The notes beneath the pieces are model-generated. The model was given only the letters and a program-made list of their open reading frames with translations. It made no database searches and had not been told where the DNA came from. From Fabrea salina (taxonomy: Eukaryota > Ciliophora > Heterotrichea > Heterotrichida > Fabreidae), in NCBI GenBank assembly GCA_022984795.1, contig JALIHJ010000005.1, positions 1-64,000 of the forward strand: a stretch of DNA of 64,000 nt, written 5' to 3'. The translations under genes were made by a program, and so were the position numbers. Positions 24,851 through 33,733 of the stretch are shown here, one piece after another; position 1 is the stretch's first letter, and every line of letters begins with the position of its first letter.

Positions 24851-25888
24851 TTATTCATCTTTACTAGAACAATCTGACTTAAAATCAGAACCCGTAAAGG
24901 GGTTATGTTGGGTGCTTTCAGAATCCAGTTGGGAGTTGTTTTCTAGAAGCTCTTCAACGGGGTATCCTTTTTCTTTAATGACTTTTAAAAACTTCATTAG
25001 TTTTTTTTCTTTGAAAAAGTGGACTTTGAGTTTGTTTCTCATGTCTTGGCAGGCTTCTGACAGGAACTTGTTGTCCCCCATGAGTTGGTCCCAAGAGTCC
25101 TGGTTTCTGGGGACTTTTTCTAGGTCGATCTCGCCTATTTCTAAGTACCTGCTTTGCACATCTAGTAGTTGTTCTTCCCTTGCTTCTATTTGTTGTCTGA
25201 GTTGTGAGTTTTCAACTGCGAGTTTTTCGAGTTTCCTAGAAAGTACCTTTTTTTCAGTTTGGTAGTTTTTGAGTTGACTTGAGAGACTTTGGGCAGCCTG
25301 TTGGTTTTCTTGTTTGAGTTTTTGTTTGTAGTTGTTTACTTTCTGGTCGAGGCCAGTTTTTACTTTACTTAGGATAGAGCCAAAGTTCTTGTCTTTCTTG
25401 ATTATTTTCTCAAAAATGTTTTCGTAAGCTGATATTGTGTTGGCTTTTTTCTCTTGTGGGTCTGAAGAAGAGATTTCGTCCAGCATTTGCTTTAATTTGA
25501 CTTCTAGTTTGCAACTTCCTTTGCTAGCGTCAGAGGTCTTTTTATCTTCTGAATGAGTGCTTTGGCGTTTGAACAAGCTGATCCGGGAGAGTTGCTTTTG
25601 GATTTCGTTTGGTTTCAGGATTTTGTTCAGGCTGTTGTTTCTGAACTTAGCTGTTTTCTGTCTGGACTTGGAAGGAGAGGGTTCTTTGGGTTTTTTGTGC
25701 GAAAAAGAAATGTTGTCCAAGAAGGAGTTGAAGTAGGGCGAGTACTTCTCAGAAATGTTGGCTCTTTTGTTAGGAGTCACTGAAGGACTTTTTAGGAGTC
25801 TGATTGACTGACTTGACCTTGTGATCTTTTTGATGTTGTTTAGTGCGTTTATGCCTTTCTTGGGACTCTGGATTTTATTCGTTGACAT
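24851..25888 (-). CDS. Coiled-coil protein, unknown
   Basis: 345 residues. A basic, Ser/Lys/Pro-rich N-terminal region (about 1-120) is followed by a long coiled coil (about 170-245, with EKKVLSRKLEKLAVENSQLRQ) and a C-terminal helical part (about 270-320). An acidic, Ser-rich tail ends the protein. It could be a centrosomal, basal-body or cytoskeletal linker, but no domain identifies it. Its frame is uninterrupted. Confidence 0.65.
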   Translation of the reverse strand: MSTNKIQSPKKGINALNNIKKITRSSQSIRLLKSPSVTPNKRANISEKYSPYFNSFLDNISFSHKKPKEPSPSKSRQKTAKFRNNSLNKILKPNEIQKQLSRISLFKRQSTHSEDKKTSDASKGSCKLEVKLKQMLDEISSSDPQEKKANTISAYENIFEKIIKKDKNFGSILSKVKTGLDQKVNNYKQKLKQENQQAAQSLSSQLKNYQTEKKVLSRKLEKLAVENSQLRQQIEAREEQLLDVQSRYLEIGEIDLEKVPRNQDSWDQLMGDNKFLSEACQDMRNKLKVHFFKEKKLMKFLKVIKEKGYPVEELLENNSQLDSESTQHNPFTGSDFKSDCSSKDE

Positions 25889-26186
25889 TTATTAGAATCT
25901 CAAAGTCACTTTGTTGAGTATAAAGTAGTTTTGATTTAAACCCTTTATGAATTGGCCATAATTTAAAACAAAAATTAAAAAATCCAGAGATCAATGTGGC
26001 TGAATGTTTATAAATTAACTGAAATTACTTGATTGTAAGCTGGTGAGCTTCTGTTTAAATATTAGCACTCCAGCATACCTCAAAACTATTTTAGGTAGTC
26101 TGTATTCTTTTTTTAATTTTAACCCATGACATCATTTTTTATTCTGGAACACCAATGCAACCTACTTAAGCAATTCTAATAAAACT
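25889..26186. other. AT-rich intergenic stretch, nothing seen
   Basis: About 300 bases of very AT-rich DNA between the starts and ends of minus-strand genes. Runs such as TTTTTTAATTTTAACC occur, but there is no reading frame and no RNA gene that I can fold. It must contain the promoter of the coiled-coil gene at 25888. Confidence 0.5.
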
Positions 26187-26567
26187 TTACATAGACTTAA
26201 GTGCTTCCAGCAGCACAGGGATTACTGGAAGCTTTTTCTCTAGTTGGGAGGATTGTCTAGATGAGTCAATAGGGGGCATTACTGGAAGAGGCCCAGTATA
26301 GGAACTGAACTTAGCTTTGTGCCTCACTTCTTGGTAGTGCTCGGAGAGAATGAACCTAGAGTCCCCTAGTCTCCTAGTCTGTGAGGGTTTATTAACTTCT
26401 TTGTGGACCGCTTGATGGATGTCGAGGTTCTGCTTGCAAGGAAAGGATTTAGAACAAAAAGGACAAATGTGCTTTTTGATCTGCAGGTGGTTAGAGTTTA
26501 TGTGACGCACTAAGTTGTACTTGGTGCTGTACCTTTTGGGGCATCCTTTGTGGTAACACTCAAACAT
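26187..26567 (-). CDS. C2H2 zinc-finger protein, two fingers
   Basis: 126 residues with two C2H2 fingers at about 2-28 (C-x4-C-x12-H-x4-H) and about 34-56 (CPFCSKSFPCKQNLDIHQAVH). The remaining tail ends in a short proline- and leucine-rich stretch. A second protein of the same design, with three fingers, is encoded at 53440; both share the KQNL helix and a similar tail. They are probably paralogous DNA-binding regulators. Confidence 0.85.
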   Translation of the reverse strand: MFECYHKGCPKRYSTKYNLVRHINSNHLQIKKHICPFCSKSFPCKQNLDIHQAVHKEVNKPSQTRRLGDSRFILSEHYQEVRHKAKFSSYTGPLPVMPPIDSSRQSSQLEKKLPVIPVLLEALKSM

Positions 26568-26796
26568 TATTTTTACACAGAAATACTTAAAATATGGAAT
26601 AACTTCATTATTATTTTAAAAGCAACTAAGAATTTACTAGACTTTCTAGTTGTGCAGCTTTAGAAATTGCTTGATCTTGACCATCATCTTGTTGAAGAAG
26701 TTATATTAGATGGCTGTTATTGTATAGACCCAATATTAATGTCTATCATATTAGTATAATTCCAGTTTATAAATATTAAGATAATAATCAAATTGA

Positions 26797-27534
26797 ATGT
26801 CTGAAAGAACTAAACACGAAAAACGAGATTCTTTATTTGTGCGGAACATTTCTACTGAAGCCTCAGAAGAAGCAGTTAGGTCACTGTTTGAAAAGTACGG
26901 CAGAGTAGTCAGTTGTGCACTTCCCAAAGACTACTCCACAGGACGTCACAGACAGTTTGGGTTTATAACATTCCACTCAGAGTCGGACGCAGAAAAAGCC
27001 CTTTTGCGCACTGACTACAAAGAATTCTTCGGAAAAAACCTAAGAGTCAAATTTGCTTCCAAACAAAAGTCACCTCCTAGAAGAAGTAGGTCTTCGAGTC
27101 CCCGCCGCCGCAAAACAGCTGAATCAGAACTCAGGGACAAAATAGAAGAACTTCAGAAGTCCAAAAACGACATGATCCGAGAAAACGAAGAACTCAGACA
27201 TGCTATAAACGACTACAAAAGCCGCAAAGAAGAGCTTAAAAAAGAACTAGAGACTTACAAGTCACAGAGTGTTGCCTTCATGCCTTGTGGGCACCAAAAG
27301 GTACTTAGTGCCAAAGACAAGCAACTTATAGAGAACGCACTTGAAACTGCACTGGGCAAACTAACACTTGAAGAAAAAGCCAACGAAGGAGTTATTAACC
27401 AACTCAAAGCAAGGATTTACACTGAAATGCAAAGTAAGTTCCCTGACACCTATCGATGCACCGAAAAAGTTAAAACCCACAGACACACCAAAGAGTGCTG
27501 GCAAGTCCAGAAACTGCTTAAGAAGTCTAAGTAA
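26797..27534 (+). CDS. RRM-domain SR-like RNA-binding protein
   Basis: 245 residues. An RRM occupies about 11-88: RNP2 SLFVRNIS and RNP1 RQFGFITFHS. A short Arg/Ser/Pro segment follows (about 90-108), then a coiled coil (about 110-155) and a Cys/His-poor tail. The order RRM, RS-like stretch and helix matches SR-family splicing factors, though the RS stretch is brief. A role in splicing of these 15-base introns would be attractive, but that is speculation. Confidence 0.85.
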   Translation: MSERTKHEKRDSLFVRNISTEASEEAVRSLFEKYGRVVSCALPKDYSTGRHRQFGFITFHSESDAEKALLRTDYKEFFGKNLRVKFASKQKSPPRRSRSSSPRRRKTAESELRDKIEELQKSKNDMIRENEELRHAINDYKSRKEELKKELETYKSQSVAFMPCGHQKVLSAKDKQLIENALETALGKLTLEEKANEGVINQLKARIYTEMQSKFPDTYRCTEKVKTHRHTKECWQVQKLLKKSK

Positions 27535-27541
27535 GATTACA

Positions 27542-28162
27542 CTATTTATAACCCAAGCAGCAGGAGTGCCCAACTCTTCCTAAAAAGGAAGTGAGTTGTT
27601 CAATGTAAGAGCCCCTTTGGTCTGAAGTTTCTTCAGGGGGAATCTTGCCTACTCCACAGAGCACACAGTTAATTAAGTGCTGGACTGCAATTTTGACTTC
27701 TTCACTGTTGCAAGCATTGACTTCGATGTACTGCAAGCCTTTTTCCAAGGCAAAATTGTGAGCTTCTTGGTAGCTTACTTTGCGGTCGTTGGACTTTAAG
27801 TTGCCCAGAATCATTATTTGGCCTCCCGTTGTTTGGTTGATGTTTTGGAAGTCGTAAATTAAACTTTTAATAGAAGAAAAAGAGTTTGGGTTAGACACGT
27901 CATACACTAGCAATAGTCCGTGGAGGTCTCTGTAATAGTTTTTTGTGATGAGCCGGTACTTTTCTTTGCCAGAAAGGTCCCACATGTGGAGTCTGAAGTT
28001 AGTGTTGTTTTGTTCACACTCTTTGATGCTGATGTCCACACCTAGTGTGGGAGTGTACTTATATACAAAAGTGTCGTATAGGTACTGGTTTACGATGCAG
28101 GTTTTGCCCACTTCGCTGTCTCCGTCTATTCCTACACGGATTATGAACTCTGATTCCGACAT
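27542..28162 (-). CDS. Divergent Rab-like GTPase A
   Basis: 206 residues. The P-loop GDSEVGKTC and a switch I-like TPTLGVDI are recognisable. Switch II reads WDLSGKEK instead of WDTAGQE, so the catalytic Gln is Lys. The guanine-specifying NKxD is replaced by GNLKS. The C-terminus has a Cys pair (CCLGYK), which could be prenylated. It pairs with a second copy just upstream. Loss of Gln and of the base-specifying motif suggests slow or absent hydrolysis and altered nucleotide binding. It could be a GTP-locked or nucleotide-free scaffold, or bind another nucleotide. Confidence 0.8.
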   Translation of the reverse strand: MSESEFIIRVGIDGDSEVGKTCIVNQYLYDTFVYKYTPTLGVDISIKECEQNNTNFRLHMWDLSGKEKYRLITKNYYRDLHGLLLVYDVSNPNSFSSIKSLIYDFQNINQTTGGQIMILGNLKSNDRKVSYQEAHNFALEKGLQYIEVNACNSEEVKIAVQHLINCVLCGVGKIPPEETSDQRGSYIEQLTSFLGRVGHSCCLGYK

Positions 28163-28207
28163 TTTTATCTAAACTTAGTTTTGATTACTTTACAAAATAG
28201 ACACTAG

Positions 28208-28789
28208 TTACTTAAGGCAACAGTTGTGTCCTACTGCTTTGCCTATGAAGTTAGTGAACTGAAGCATAGAGTTGGGCTTTTCGGGGACTTCTTCTAAAAG
28301 ACTCGAAGTTATGAACTGCTGGACTGCTACTTTGCAGTCGTTTGTGTTTTTGGCGTTTAGTTCTAAGTAGCTGGTGTTTTTTTCTAGGGCTAGTTTATAG
28401 CCCTCTTCAAAAGTAACTTCTCTGTTCTTGCTTTTGAGGTTACCTAGTACCATAATGTTTCCAGACGGATTGACACTTTGGAACTCTTCTAAAATGCTTT
28501 TCAAGCACTCAAAACTACTGGCTTTGTTGACTTCGTACACAAGAAGTAGCCCGTCAAGGTCTTTGTAGTAATTTTTGGTTATTTCTCTGTGAGAGCCTGA
28601 CAAGTCCCACAAGTGGACTCTGTAAAGGTGGTTGCTGAGTTTTTTGTGCCTTATAACGACCTGGAAGCCTAGGGTGGGACAGTAATTCCGAATAAACTTT
28701 CCTTGGAGGTACTGATTCACTATGCAGGTTTTGCCTACTTTGTTTTGTCCGTCCACTGCTAGTTTGTATACTTTTTCATAGTTTGACAT
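28208..28789 (-). CDS. Divergent Rab-like GTPase B (tandem paralogue)
   Basis: 193 residues from the ATG at 28789 (MSNYEKVYKLAVDGQNKVGKT); the open frame upstream encodes only an unrelated hydrophobic stretch. It shares with copy A the phrases KTCIVNQYL, ITKNYY, GLLLVYEV and the GNLKS block, so the two arose by tandem duplication. Switch II reads WDLSGSHRE, again without Gln, and NKxD is again missing. It ends in CCLK, a possible double-prenylation signal. It lies 45 bases from copy A. Confidence 0.8.
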   Translation of the reverse strand: MSNYEKVYKLAVDGQNKVGKTCIVNQYLQGKFIRNYCPTLGFQVVIRHKKLSNHLYRVHLWDLSGSHREITKNYYKDLDGLLLVYEVNKASSFECLKSILEEFQSVNPSGNIMVLGNLKSKNREVTFEEGYKLALEKNTSYLELNAKNTNDCKVAVQQFITSSLLEEVPEKPNSMLQFTNFIGKAVGHNCCLK

Positions 28790-28830
28790 TTTTAGGAGCT
28801 GCAATTTAGTTATACAAATTCTTACACAAA

Positions 28831-29160
28831 CTACTGTAGCACACAAAAAGTTGAACAGCACTCTGTTTTTCTGCCTTTGGACTCAATAACTAAGTTCTTT
28901 GTGGGGGACTTGGTAATGCTTTCTAGGTTGAAGCGGTGGGTGGACTCTAGTTCTCCAATGGTTGGGTCCACCGATCTGTCTGAGCCCACTACAAAGGCTC
29001 TGTCTAATGTTCCTTCTTCGTTGGTGTTTTGAACTAAGCTACTTGGCTTCTCGGAAAAAGACTCATCCCAGTTGGCTTCAATGATTCCTGAAAACTCTAG
29101 GGACTCAGAAAGTTCTTCTTGTTCAAAAACCTTTTTTTGCGGTTTTTTGGAAAAAGACAT
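28831..29160 (-). CDS. Small acidic protein with C-terminal CaaX box
   Basis: 109 residues, rich in Ser, Glu and Thr and probably disordered. The last nine residues are CCSTFCVLQ, in which CVLQ is a CaaX motif with upstream Cys pair, fitting prenylation followed by palmitoylation. It lies next to the two prenylated Rab-like genes and divergent to the SNF2 ATPase, with 16 bases between starts. No family recognised. Confidence 0.6.
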   Translation of the reverse strand: MSFSKKPQKKVFEQEELSESLEFSGIIEANWDESFSEKPSSLVQNTNEEGTLDRAFVVGSDRSVDPTIGELESTHRFNLESITKSPTKNLVIESKGRKTECCSTFCVLQ

Positions 29161-29176
29161 CTATAGATTAACTAAA

Positions 29177-31516
29177 ATGAGTTTCCAACTAACTTTGCCC
29201 TTCAAAAAATTAAAAAGGCCCAGAACAGTGCTTAAGAAAGCTAAAAGACAAGTACTGCCTTCCAAACGTCCAAGGGAAACCCCAGCCATGCTTGTAGGGG
29301 AGTTATTCACTAGTGTGAATTCCAACAAAGTTGACTTTGTCCAGGAAAGTCAGCCTTTGTTTCCTAAATTAGGCAAAAAGTCAAAAAAGCATTTCCCTAT
29401 AGGAGTAGCTTTGGAGCAAGGCAGAGTGAGTATGGGAAAACTTCCTTGTGAAGTGTCTAGTGTTTTGTTTCCTTTGCTAGAGTCAGAATGCATTACTTTG
29501 GAAGTCTTTTCTCTAGAAACCAAAAAACTAGAAGTCCTTGACGAACTCAAAATACAACTTAAAGTATACTTGGACAAAAGCATTGTAAACAAAGGAAGTT
29601 TCCAAACAAGACTGAACTTGTTGAACCTTTTCGACTTGCTTAAAATAAACAACTTTGAGTTGGACCAAACTGGAATGCTAGACAACCTAGAAAAAAGTGA
29701 GTTGAGGGAAATAGAACCCCCCCGTTCCTTCACCTCAGCACTTCATTCCTTTCAAAAAAAAGCTTTGGGGTGGATGTTCGACATAGAAACTAAAAACACT
29801 GCAAAAGACCTTTCTTTGGACCCCAACTGGGAAAAGTTTGCTTTAGCTGAAGGAGTAGTCTACATTAACCAAGTCACAGGAGCCGTTACTCGAGAATTCC
29901 CTCCGTTAAAAGAACCACTCAAAGGAGGTATTTTGGCAGACGAAATGGGAATGGGAAAAACTGCAACAGTGATTTCTTTAATCCACAAAATGAAGGCTTT
30001 AACAAAAAGCACCACCCTAATAGTTACTCCTTTGTCAGTTCTGAGTCAGTGGGAAGAAGAATTTTCTAAGCACGGAAGGAACCTAAGTGTGTACAAGTTG
30101 TACGGAAACGCTGGAGTTTCAGGTGCTTTTGCTTCAGACGTAGTTTTAACTACTTATGGGTACGTCAGGTCTTACAAGTCAAAAGAAGTTTACGACTACA
30201 CTTGGAGCAGAATCATACTAGACGAAGCCCACGAAATAAGGAACTACTCTACTAAAAAGGCGCAGGCCTGCTTTGCACTCAAAGCAAGAGTTAAGTGGCT
30301 TTTGACAGGGACTCCTTTGCAGAACTCACTCAACGACTTCTACTCCTTAGTCAAGTTCTTAGACATTGAGTGCTGGTCTGACCTGAAGTGGTGGAGAAAG
30401 TACATTTCTGGCAAGTTAGAGAGTTCTCTTTCTTACAAAAGGTTCCGAAGGATTCTAGAACCAATTACTTTAAGAAGAACAAGCAGTTCTTTAGACGCGA
30501 CAGGAAACAAATTAGTGGACCTTCCAGAAATTAACTACCGAACTGAAAGTGTAGAGTTGTCCTTTGAAGAAAGGAACCTTTACGAAAGCATTTTTAGCGA
30601 AAGCAAAGGCCTTTTTGGAGAGTACCTCAAAAAGCACAACTTAGAAAAGTACACAAACCACACACTTAAAGTAATTCTCAAACTCAGGGTTCTGTGCAAC
30701 CATTCTTTTTTACTGAAGAACATGGAAGTCCAACTCAACAAAATAAAACTTGTTTTCAGCAAACTCAAGTTGGACTCCCAAGACTACGAAAAGGAACTTA
30801 TAAACAAGTTACTTGGAGAAACAAGTACAGAATGCCTGATTTGTTTGGAACCTAAGTCTGAAAAAGTACTTACTGAGTGTGGTCACATCATGTGCAGTAC
30901 TTGCTCACAAGAGATCTCCCAAGAAGCATTTCAGTGTCCTATGTGCAACAAAGACCTAACACCTAAGAAGTTATTTAACTTGCCAGACACAGACTTTAAA
31001 CTTTCTAAAGTGCCCAGTGTTCAACCAAGTGCAAAACTCAAGAAACTTCTGGAACTGCTTAAAAGGAATCAAGACACTGTGGTGTTTTCTCAGTGGACTT
31101 CCACCATGGACATCATCCAGAAACTCCTGCAACAAGCAGGGATACTCCACAAACGCCTGGACGGCTCCACTCCCGAAAAAGAAAGACAAAGGGTAGTGAG
31201 GTCTTACAATCAAGAAGGAGGAGTCATTTTGGTGTCTTTGAGGGCAGGCGGAGTGGGAATAAACCTAGTTAAAGCAAACAAAGTAATAGTTGTTGACCCC
31301 TGGTGGAACCCCTTTTTGGAAGAACAAGCAATTAAAAGAGTCCACCGACTAGGCCAAACTAGACCTGTAGAAGTTATCAGACTCATTACAAAGAACTCCA
31401 TTGAGGAAAACATCCAACATCTCCACTCTATGAAACTTCAGTTTTTCAACCCCAAACTAACTGAAAGTGCTTGCAACCCTGAGCACTTAAAGGTCATTTT
31501 TAACTTAACCAACTAA
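29177..31516 (+). CDS. SNF2-family ATPase with RING finger (Rad5/HLTF-like)
   Basis: 779 residues from the ATG at 29177. A HIRAN-like block (about 35-120, with GVALEQGRVSMGKLP) leads into the SNF2 domain: Walker A DEMGMGKT near 256, the DEAH box near 349 and the C-terminal helicase part at about 625-745 (VVFSQWTSTMD, SLRAGGVGINL, HRLGQTRPVEV). A RING finger sits between the lobes (about 552-600, CLICLEPKSEKVLTECGHIM then CPMC). This order is specific to Rad5, HLTF and SHPRH, DNA-damage tolerance factors that polyubiquitinate PCNA. Its stop lies 12 bases inside the convergent FKBP gene. Confidence 0.92.
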   Translation: MSFQLTLPFKKLKRPRTVLKKAKRQVLPSKRPRETPAMLVGELFTSVNSNKVDFVQESQPLFPKLGKKSKKHFPIGVALEQGRVSMGKLPCEVSSVLFPLLESECITLEVFSLETKKLEVLDELKIQLKVYLDKSIVNKGSFQTRLNLLNLFDLLKINNFELDQTGMLDNLEKSELREIEPPRSFTSALHSFQKKALGWMFDIETKNTAKDLSLDPNWEKFALAEGVVYINQVTGAVTREFPPLKEPLKGGILADEMGMGKTATVISLIHKMKALTKSTTLIVTPLSVLSQWEEEFSKHGRNLSVYKLYGNAGVSGAFASDVVLTTYGYVRSYKSKEVYDYTWSRIILDEAHEIRNYSTKKAQACFALKARVKWLLTGTPLQNSLNDFYSLVKFLDIECWSDLKWWRKYISGKLESSLSYKRFRRILEPITLRRTSSSLDATGNKLVDLPEINYRTESVELSFEERNLYESIFSESKGLFGEYLKKHNLEKYTNHTLKVILKLRVLCNHSFLLKNMEVQLNKIKLVFSKLKLDSQDYEKELINKLLGETSTECLICLEPKSEKVLTECGHIMCSTCSQEISQEAFQCPMCNKDLTPKKLFNLPDTDFKLSKVPSVQPSAKLKKLLELLKRNQDTVVFSQWTSTMDIIQKLLQQAGILHKRLDGSTPEKERQRVVRSYNQEGGVILVSLRAGGVGINLVKANKVIVVDPWWNPFLEEQAIKRVHRLGQTRPVEVIRLITKNSIEENIQHLHSMKLQFFNPKLTESACNPEHLKVIFNLTN

Positions 31517-32617
31517 AGAGTCGTACTCAGCTATGTCCCAAACAAAGCCTTTTTCAAGTCTTTCCCTAACTTCTTCTTGGGAGTCTTGGTTTTCTTTGGG
31601 AGCTTCAGTGGTTGTTTGTTTTCGTTTGAGGGCTTCGTTGATTTTTTCTTGTCTTATTCTTTCTCTTCTGAGTTTTTCTTCATTTTCAGCTTCCTTTTCG
31701 TAGTTCTTAAAGATGTACCCGCACATTCTTTTCTCGTTCTTTAGGTTCTCTATTTTGCTGGTTTGGGTGTGGGAAAGCAAGTACTTGAACTCTTTGCTGT
31801 TGGGAAAGCTTTTCAAGCACTCTTTTAGGAACTCTTCGGCTTCCTTGTCTTCTTTTTGCATAAGCAGTATTCTGCCTTTTCGGTACAGAGCTTTAAGGTC
31901 TTTGGAGTCTATAGCTAGCACAGTTTGGCAGTGCTCTAGGGCTTTTTTCAAGCTTTTTGGTTTGGCTCCAGGGGACTTGATGGACTTTTCTATCAGCACT
32001 TGTATTAAGTTGGACAAGCACCTTTTTTTGAGTTCTTTGTACTGAGTGCACTCTTCTGGGCTTAAGCTGTCGATTATCCGGACTTTCATGTTCAGCAAGG
32101 TCACAGCTTTGTTGTAGAGAGTTTCAGCTTCTTTCAAGATTCTTGATCGAAAGAATCGGTTACCGTTTTCAATAAGTAGTTCAGCGTCAGAGAGTCTTTC
32201 AGAAGTGCTTAGGTTTGCTAGCACTTTTAGTTTTTCGTTGATGACTTGCATGAGTCTGTCGTCCAAATATTCTTTTAGGTAGATCCTAAACCAAGCTTCT
32301 TCATTTTGGACCTCAGTCCAACCATCATGGGTTCCAGAAGGAGCCTTGATCCAGCAAACTTCTCCTTTTTTCATGCTTGAAATTCCTAAGTTAAGCATCA
32401 AGCACAACAAGTCTCCTTTGCAGTAAGTAGTTTCGTTGGGTTTTTGGAAGATTACTCCTTGACTGGTCCTTCCTTCAATCACTACCCAAACTTTCCAGTA
32501 CTCAGGAATGGATTCCGTGCCTTGTTTGATCAGCTTCTTAACTAGGTTTCTTTCCTGTGAAAGCACTTCTTCAGACTGGGAGTCGTACAGCTCAGGAATA
32601 GGGGGGAGACCTGCCAT
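31505..32617 (-). CDS. FKBP-TPR immunophilin (degenerate FKBP domain)
   Basis: 370 residues. The first half (about 25-115) resembles an FKBP domain: VVIEGRTSQGVIFQKPN, then the MKKGEVCWIKAP strand. Several aromatic residues that line the FK506 site are missing, so prolyl isomerase activity is doubtful. TPR repeats follow (about 145-285, including ALEHCQTVLAIDSKDLKALYRKG, the canonical third repeat with KALYRKG). This pairing matches FKBP51/52, FKBPL and AIP, Hsp90 co-chaperones. The C-terminal 70 residues are a charged helix. The last four codons overlap the SNF2 gene. Confidence 0.8.
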   Translation of the reverse strand: MAGLPPIPELYDSQSEEVLSQERNLVKKLIKQGTESIPEYWKVWVVIEGRTSQGVIFQKPNETTYCKGDLLCLMLNLGISSMKKGEVCWIKAPSGTHDGWTEVQNEEAWFRIYLKEYLDDRLMQVINEKLKVLANLSTSERLSDAELLIENGNRFFRSRILKEAETLYNKAVTLLNMKVRIIDSLSPEECTQYKELKKRCLSNLIQVLIEKSIKSPGAKPKSLKKALEHCQTVLAIDSKDLKALYRKGRILLMQKEDKEAEEFLKECLKSFPNSKEFKYLLSHTQTSKIENLKNEKRMCGYIFKNYEKEAENEEKLRRERIRQEKINEALKRKQTTTEAPKENQDSQEEVRERLEKGFVWDIAEYDSLVG

Positions 32618-32631
32618 ATATTATTATAGTT

Positions 32632-33723
32632 ATGTCAGAGGGATCCAAAGTTTTAAAAAGCTCAGAAAACACTCTTAACTTCATGCCAGCTTTCAACCAA
32701 AAAGGAATTCTGGGTTTCCGGAAAAACAACTCCAAAGTCCTTAGGCCCTTTTTTCCAAGTACCTGGGAAGCAAAGGATACGGATTTTCAAGTTCTAATAG
32801 CAGACAAAGAAGCGAATTACATGCCTAACCCACAGTACTTCAAAACTTGCCAAACCTATTTCAAGCCTTCTATGAGGTGTGTGCTTTTGGACTGGGTATT
32901 TGAATTGTCTTCAGAATTTAATTTCAAAAAGCAAACAGTTTACTTAGCCATCAGCATAGTAGACAGACTTTGTTCAGTGTGTCCTAATGTACTTAAAAAC
33001 GAAATTCAGTTACTGGGACTCACAGCTTTATATATTTCAAGTAAGTTGGAAGAAGTTTTCCCGCCAAGTACTTTTACCTTTGCAAAAGCAGCAAAGCACG
33101 CTTACTCTGAAAAGCTCATCAAGCAGTCAGAAAAAGCAATACTCAAACACCTGAACTGGAGAGTCTTAAGCGTTACTCCTTACGAAATACTTAACTGGTT
33201 GATGGACCAGTGGGACAGCTTTATTTGCTTCCATTTTTTTGAGTTGAAGGAAAATTCTCTTTTGAGTGTCGACCCTAACTGCAGCTTACTGCTGACCTTT
33301 AAAAAGCCCAACAAGCAGTCCTACAAACGCTACACAGAAACCATGCAGGTACTTGACACCACTGTCTTAGATCACAGAGTGCTCAAGTTCTTCCCCAAGC
33401 ACCTAGTTTCTGCTGTACTTTACCTCCAACTAAACAAGTACTTCCAGCAAAGTGCCCTGGGTTCGCTTAAAAGCTGTGAAGAAAACAACTGGGTCATAGA
33501 AGAAATATTCAGTGAGTTCATAAGTAAAGTGCTGGGCGTAAGTCTGATTCACTTGCACCAGGAAATACTGTTTGCCAGCCAGTTTCTAAACGTTGAAAAA
33601 ACTTTAGAAGTTCCTAAAGTTTGCAAAGTGCTTCCTAAAGAACGCATAGAAGAGCACTACGAAGAGTTCCAAGCCTACCAAGTTTACAACAAGCAAGCTG
33701 TAAGTCATTGCAAAAAGCTGTAA
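32632..33723 (+). CDS. Cyclin (A/B/E type)
   Basis: 363 residues. The cyclin box lies at about 60-185, with MRCVLLDWVFELSSEF (the MRAILxDW motif) and the helix LLGLTALYISSKLEEV (the KYEE-type helix ending in SSKLEE). The wording is closest to cyclin E or mitotic cyclins, which bind CDK1/2 through this face. No destruction box of the RxxLxxxxN type is obvious in the N-terminus. It is divergent to the FKBP gene with 14 bases between starts, so the two probably share a promoter. Confidence 0.87.
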   Translation: MSEGSKVLKSSENTLNFMPAFNQKGILGFRKNNSKVLRPFFPSTWEAKDTDFQVLIADKEANYMPNPQYFKTCQTYFKPSMRCVLLDWVFELSSEFNFKKQTVYLAISIVDRLCSVCPNVLKNEIQLLGLTALYISSKLEEVFPPSTFTFAKAAKHAYSEKLIKQSEKAILKHLNWRVLSVTPYEILNWLMDQWDSFICFHFFELKENSLLSVDPNCSLLLTFKKPNKQSYKRYTETMQVLDTTVLDHRVLKFFPKHLVSAVLYLQLNKYFQQSALGSLKSCEENNWVIEEIFSEFISKVLGVSLIHLHQEILFASQFLNVEKTLEVPKVCKVLPKERIEEHYEEFQAYQVYNKQAVSHCKKL

Positions 33724-33733
33724 ATTAATTACA

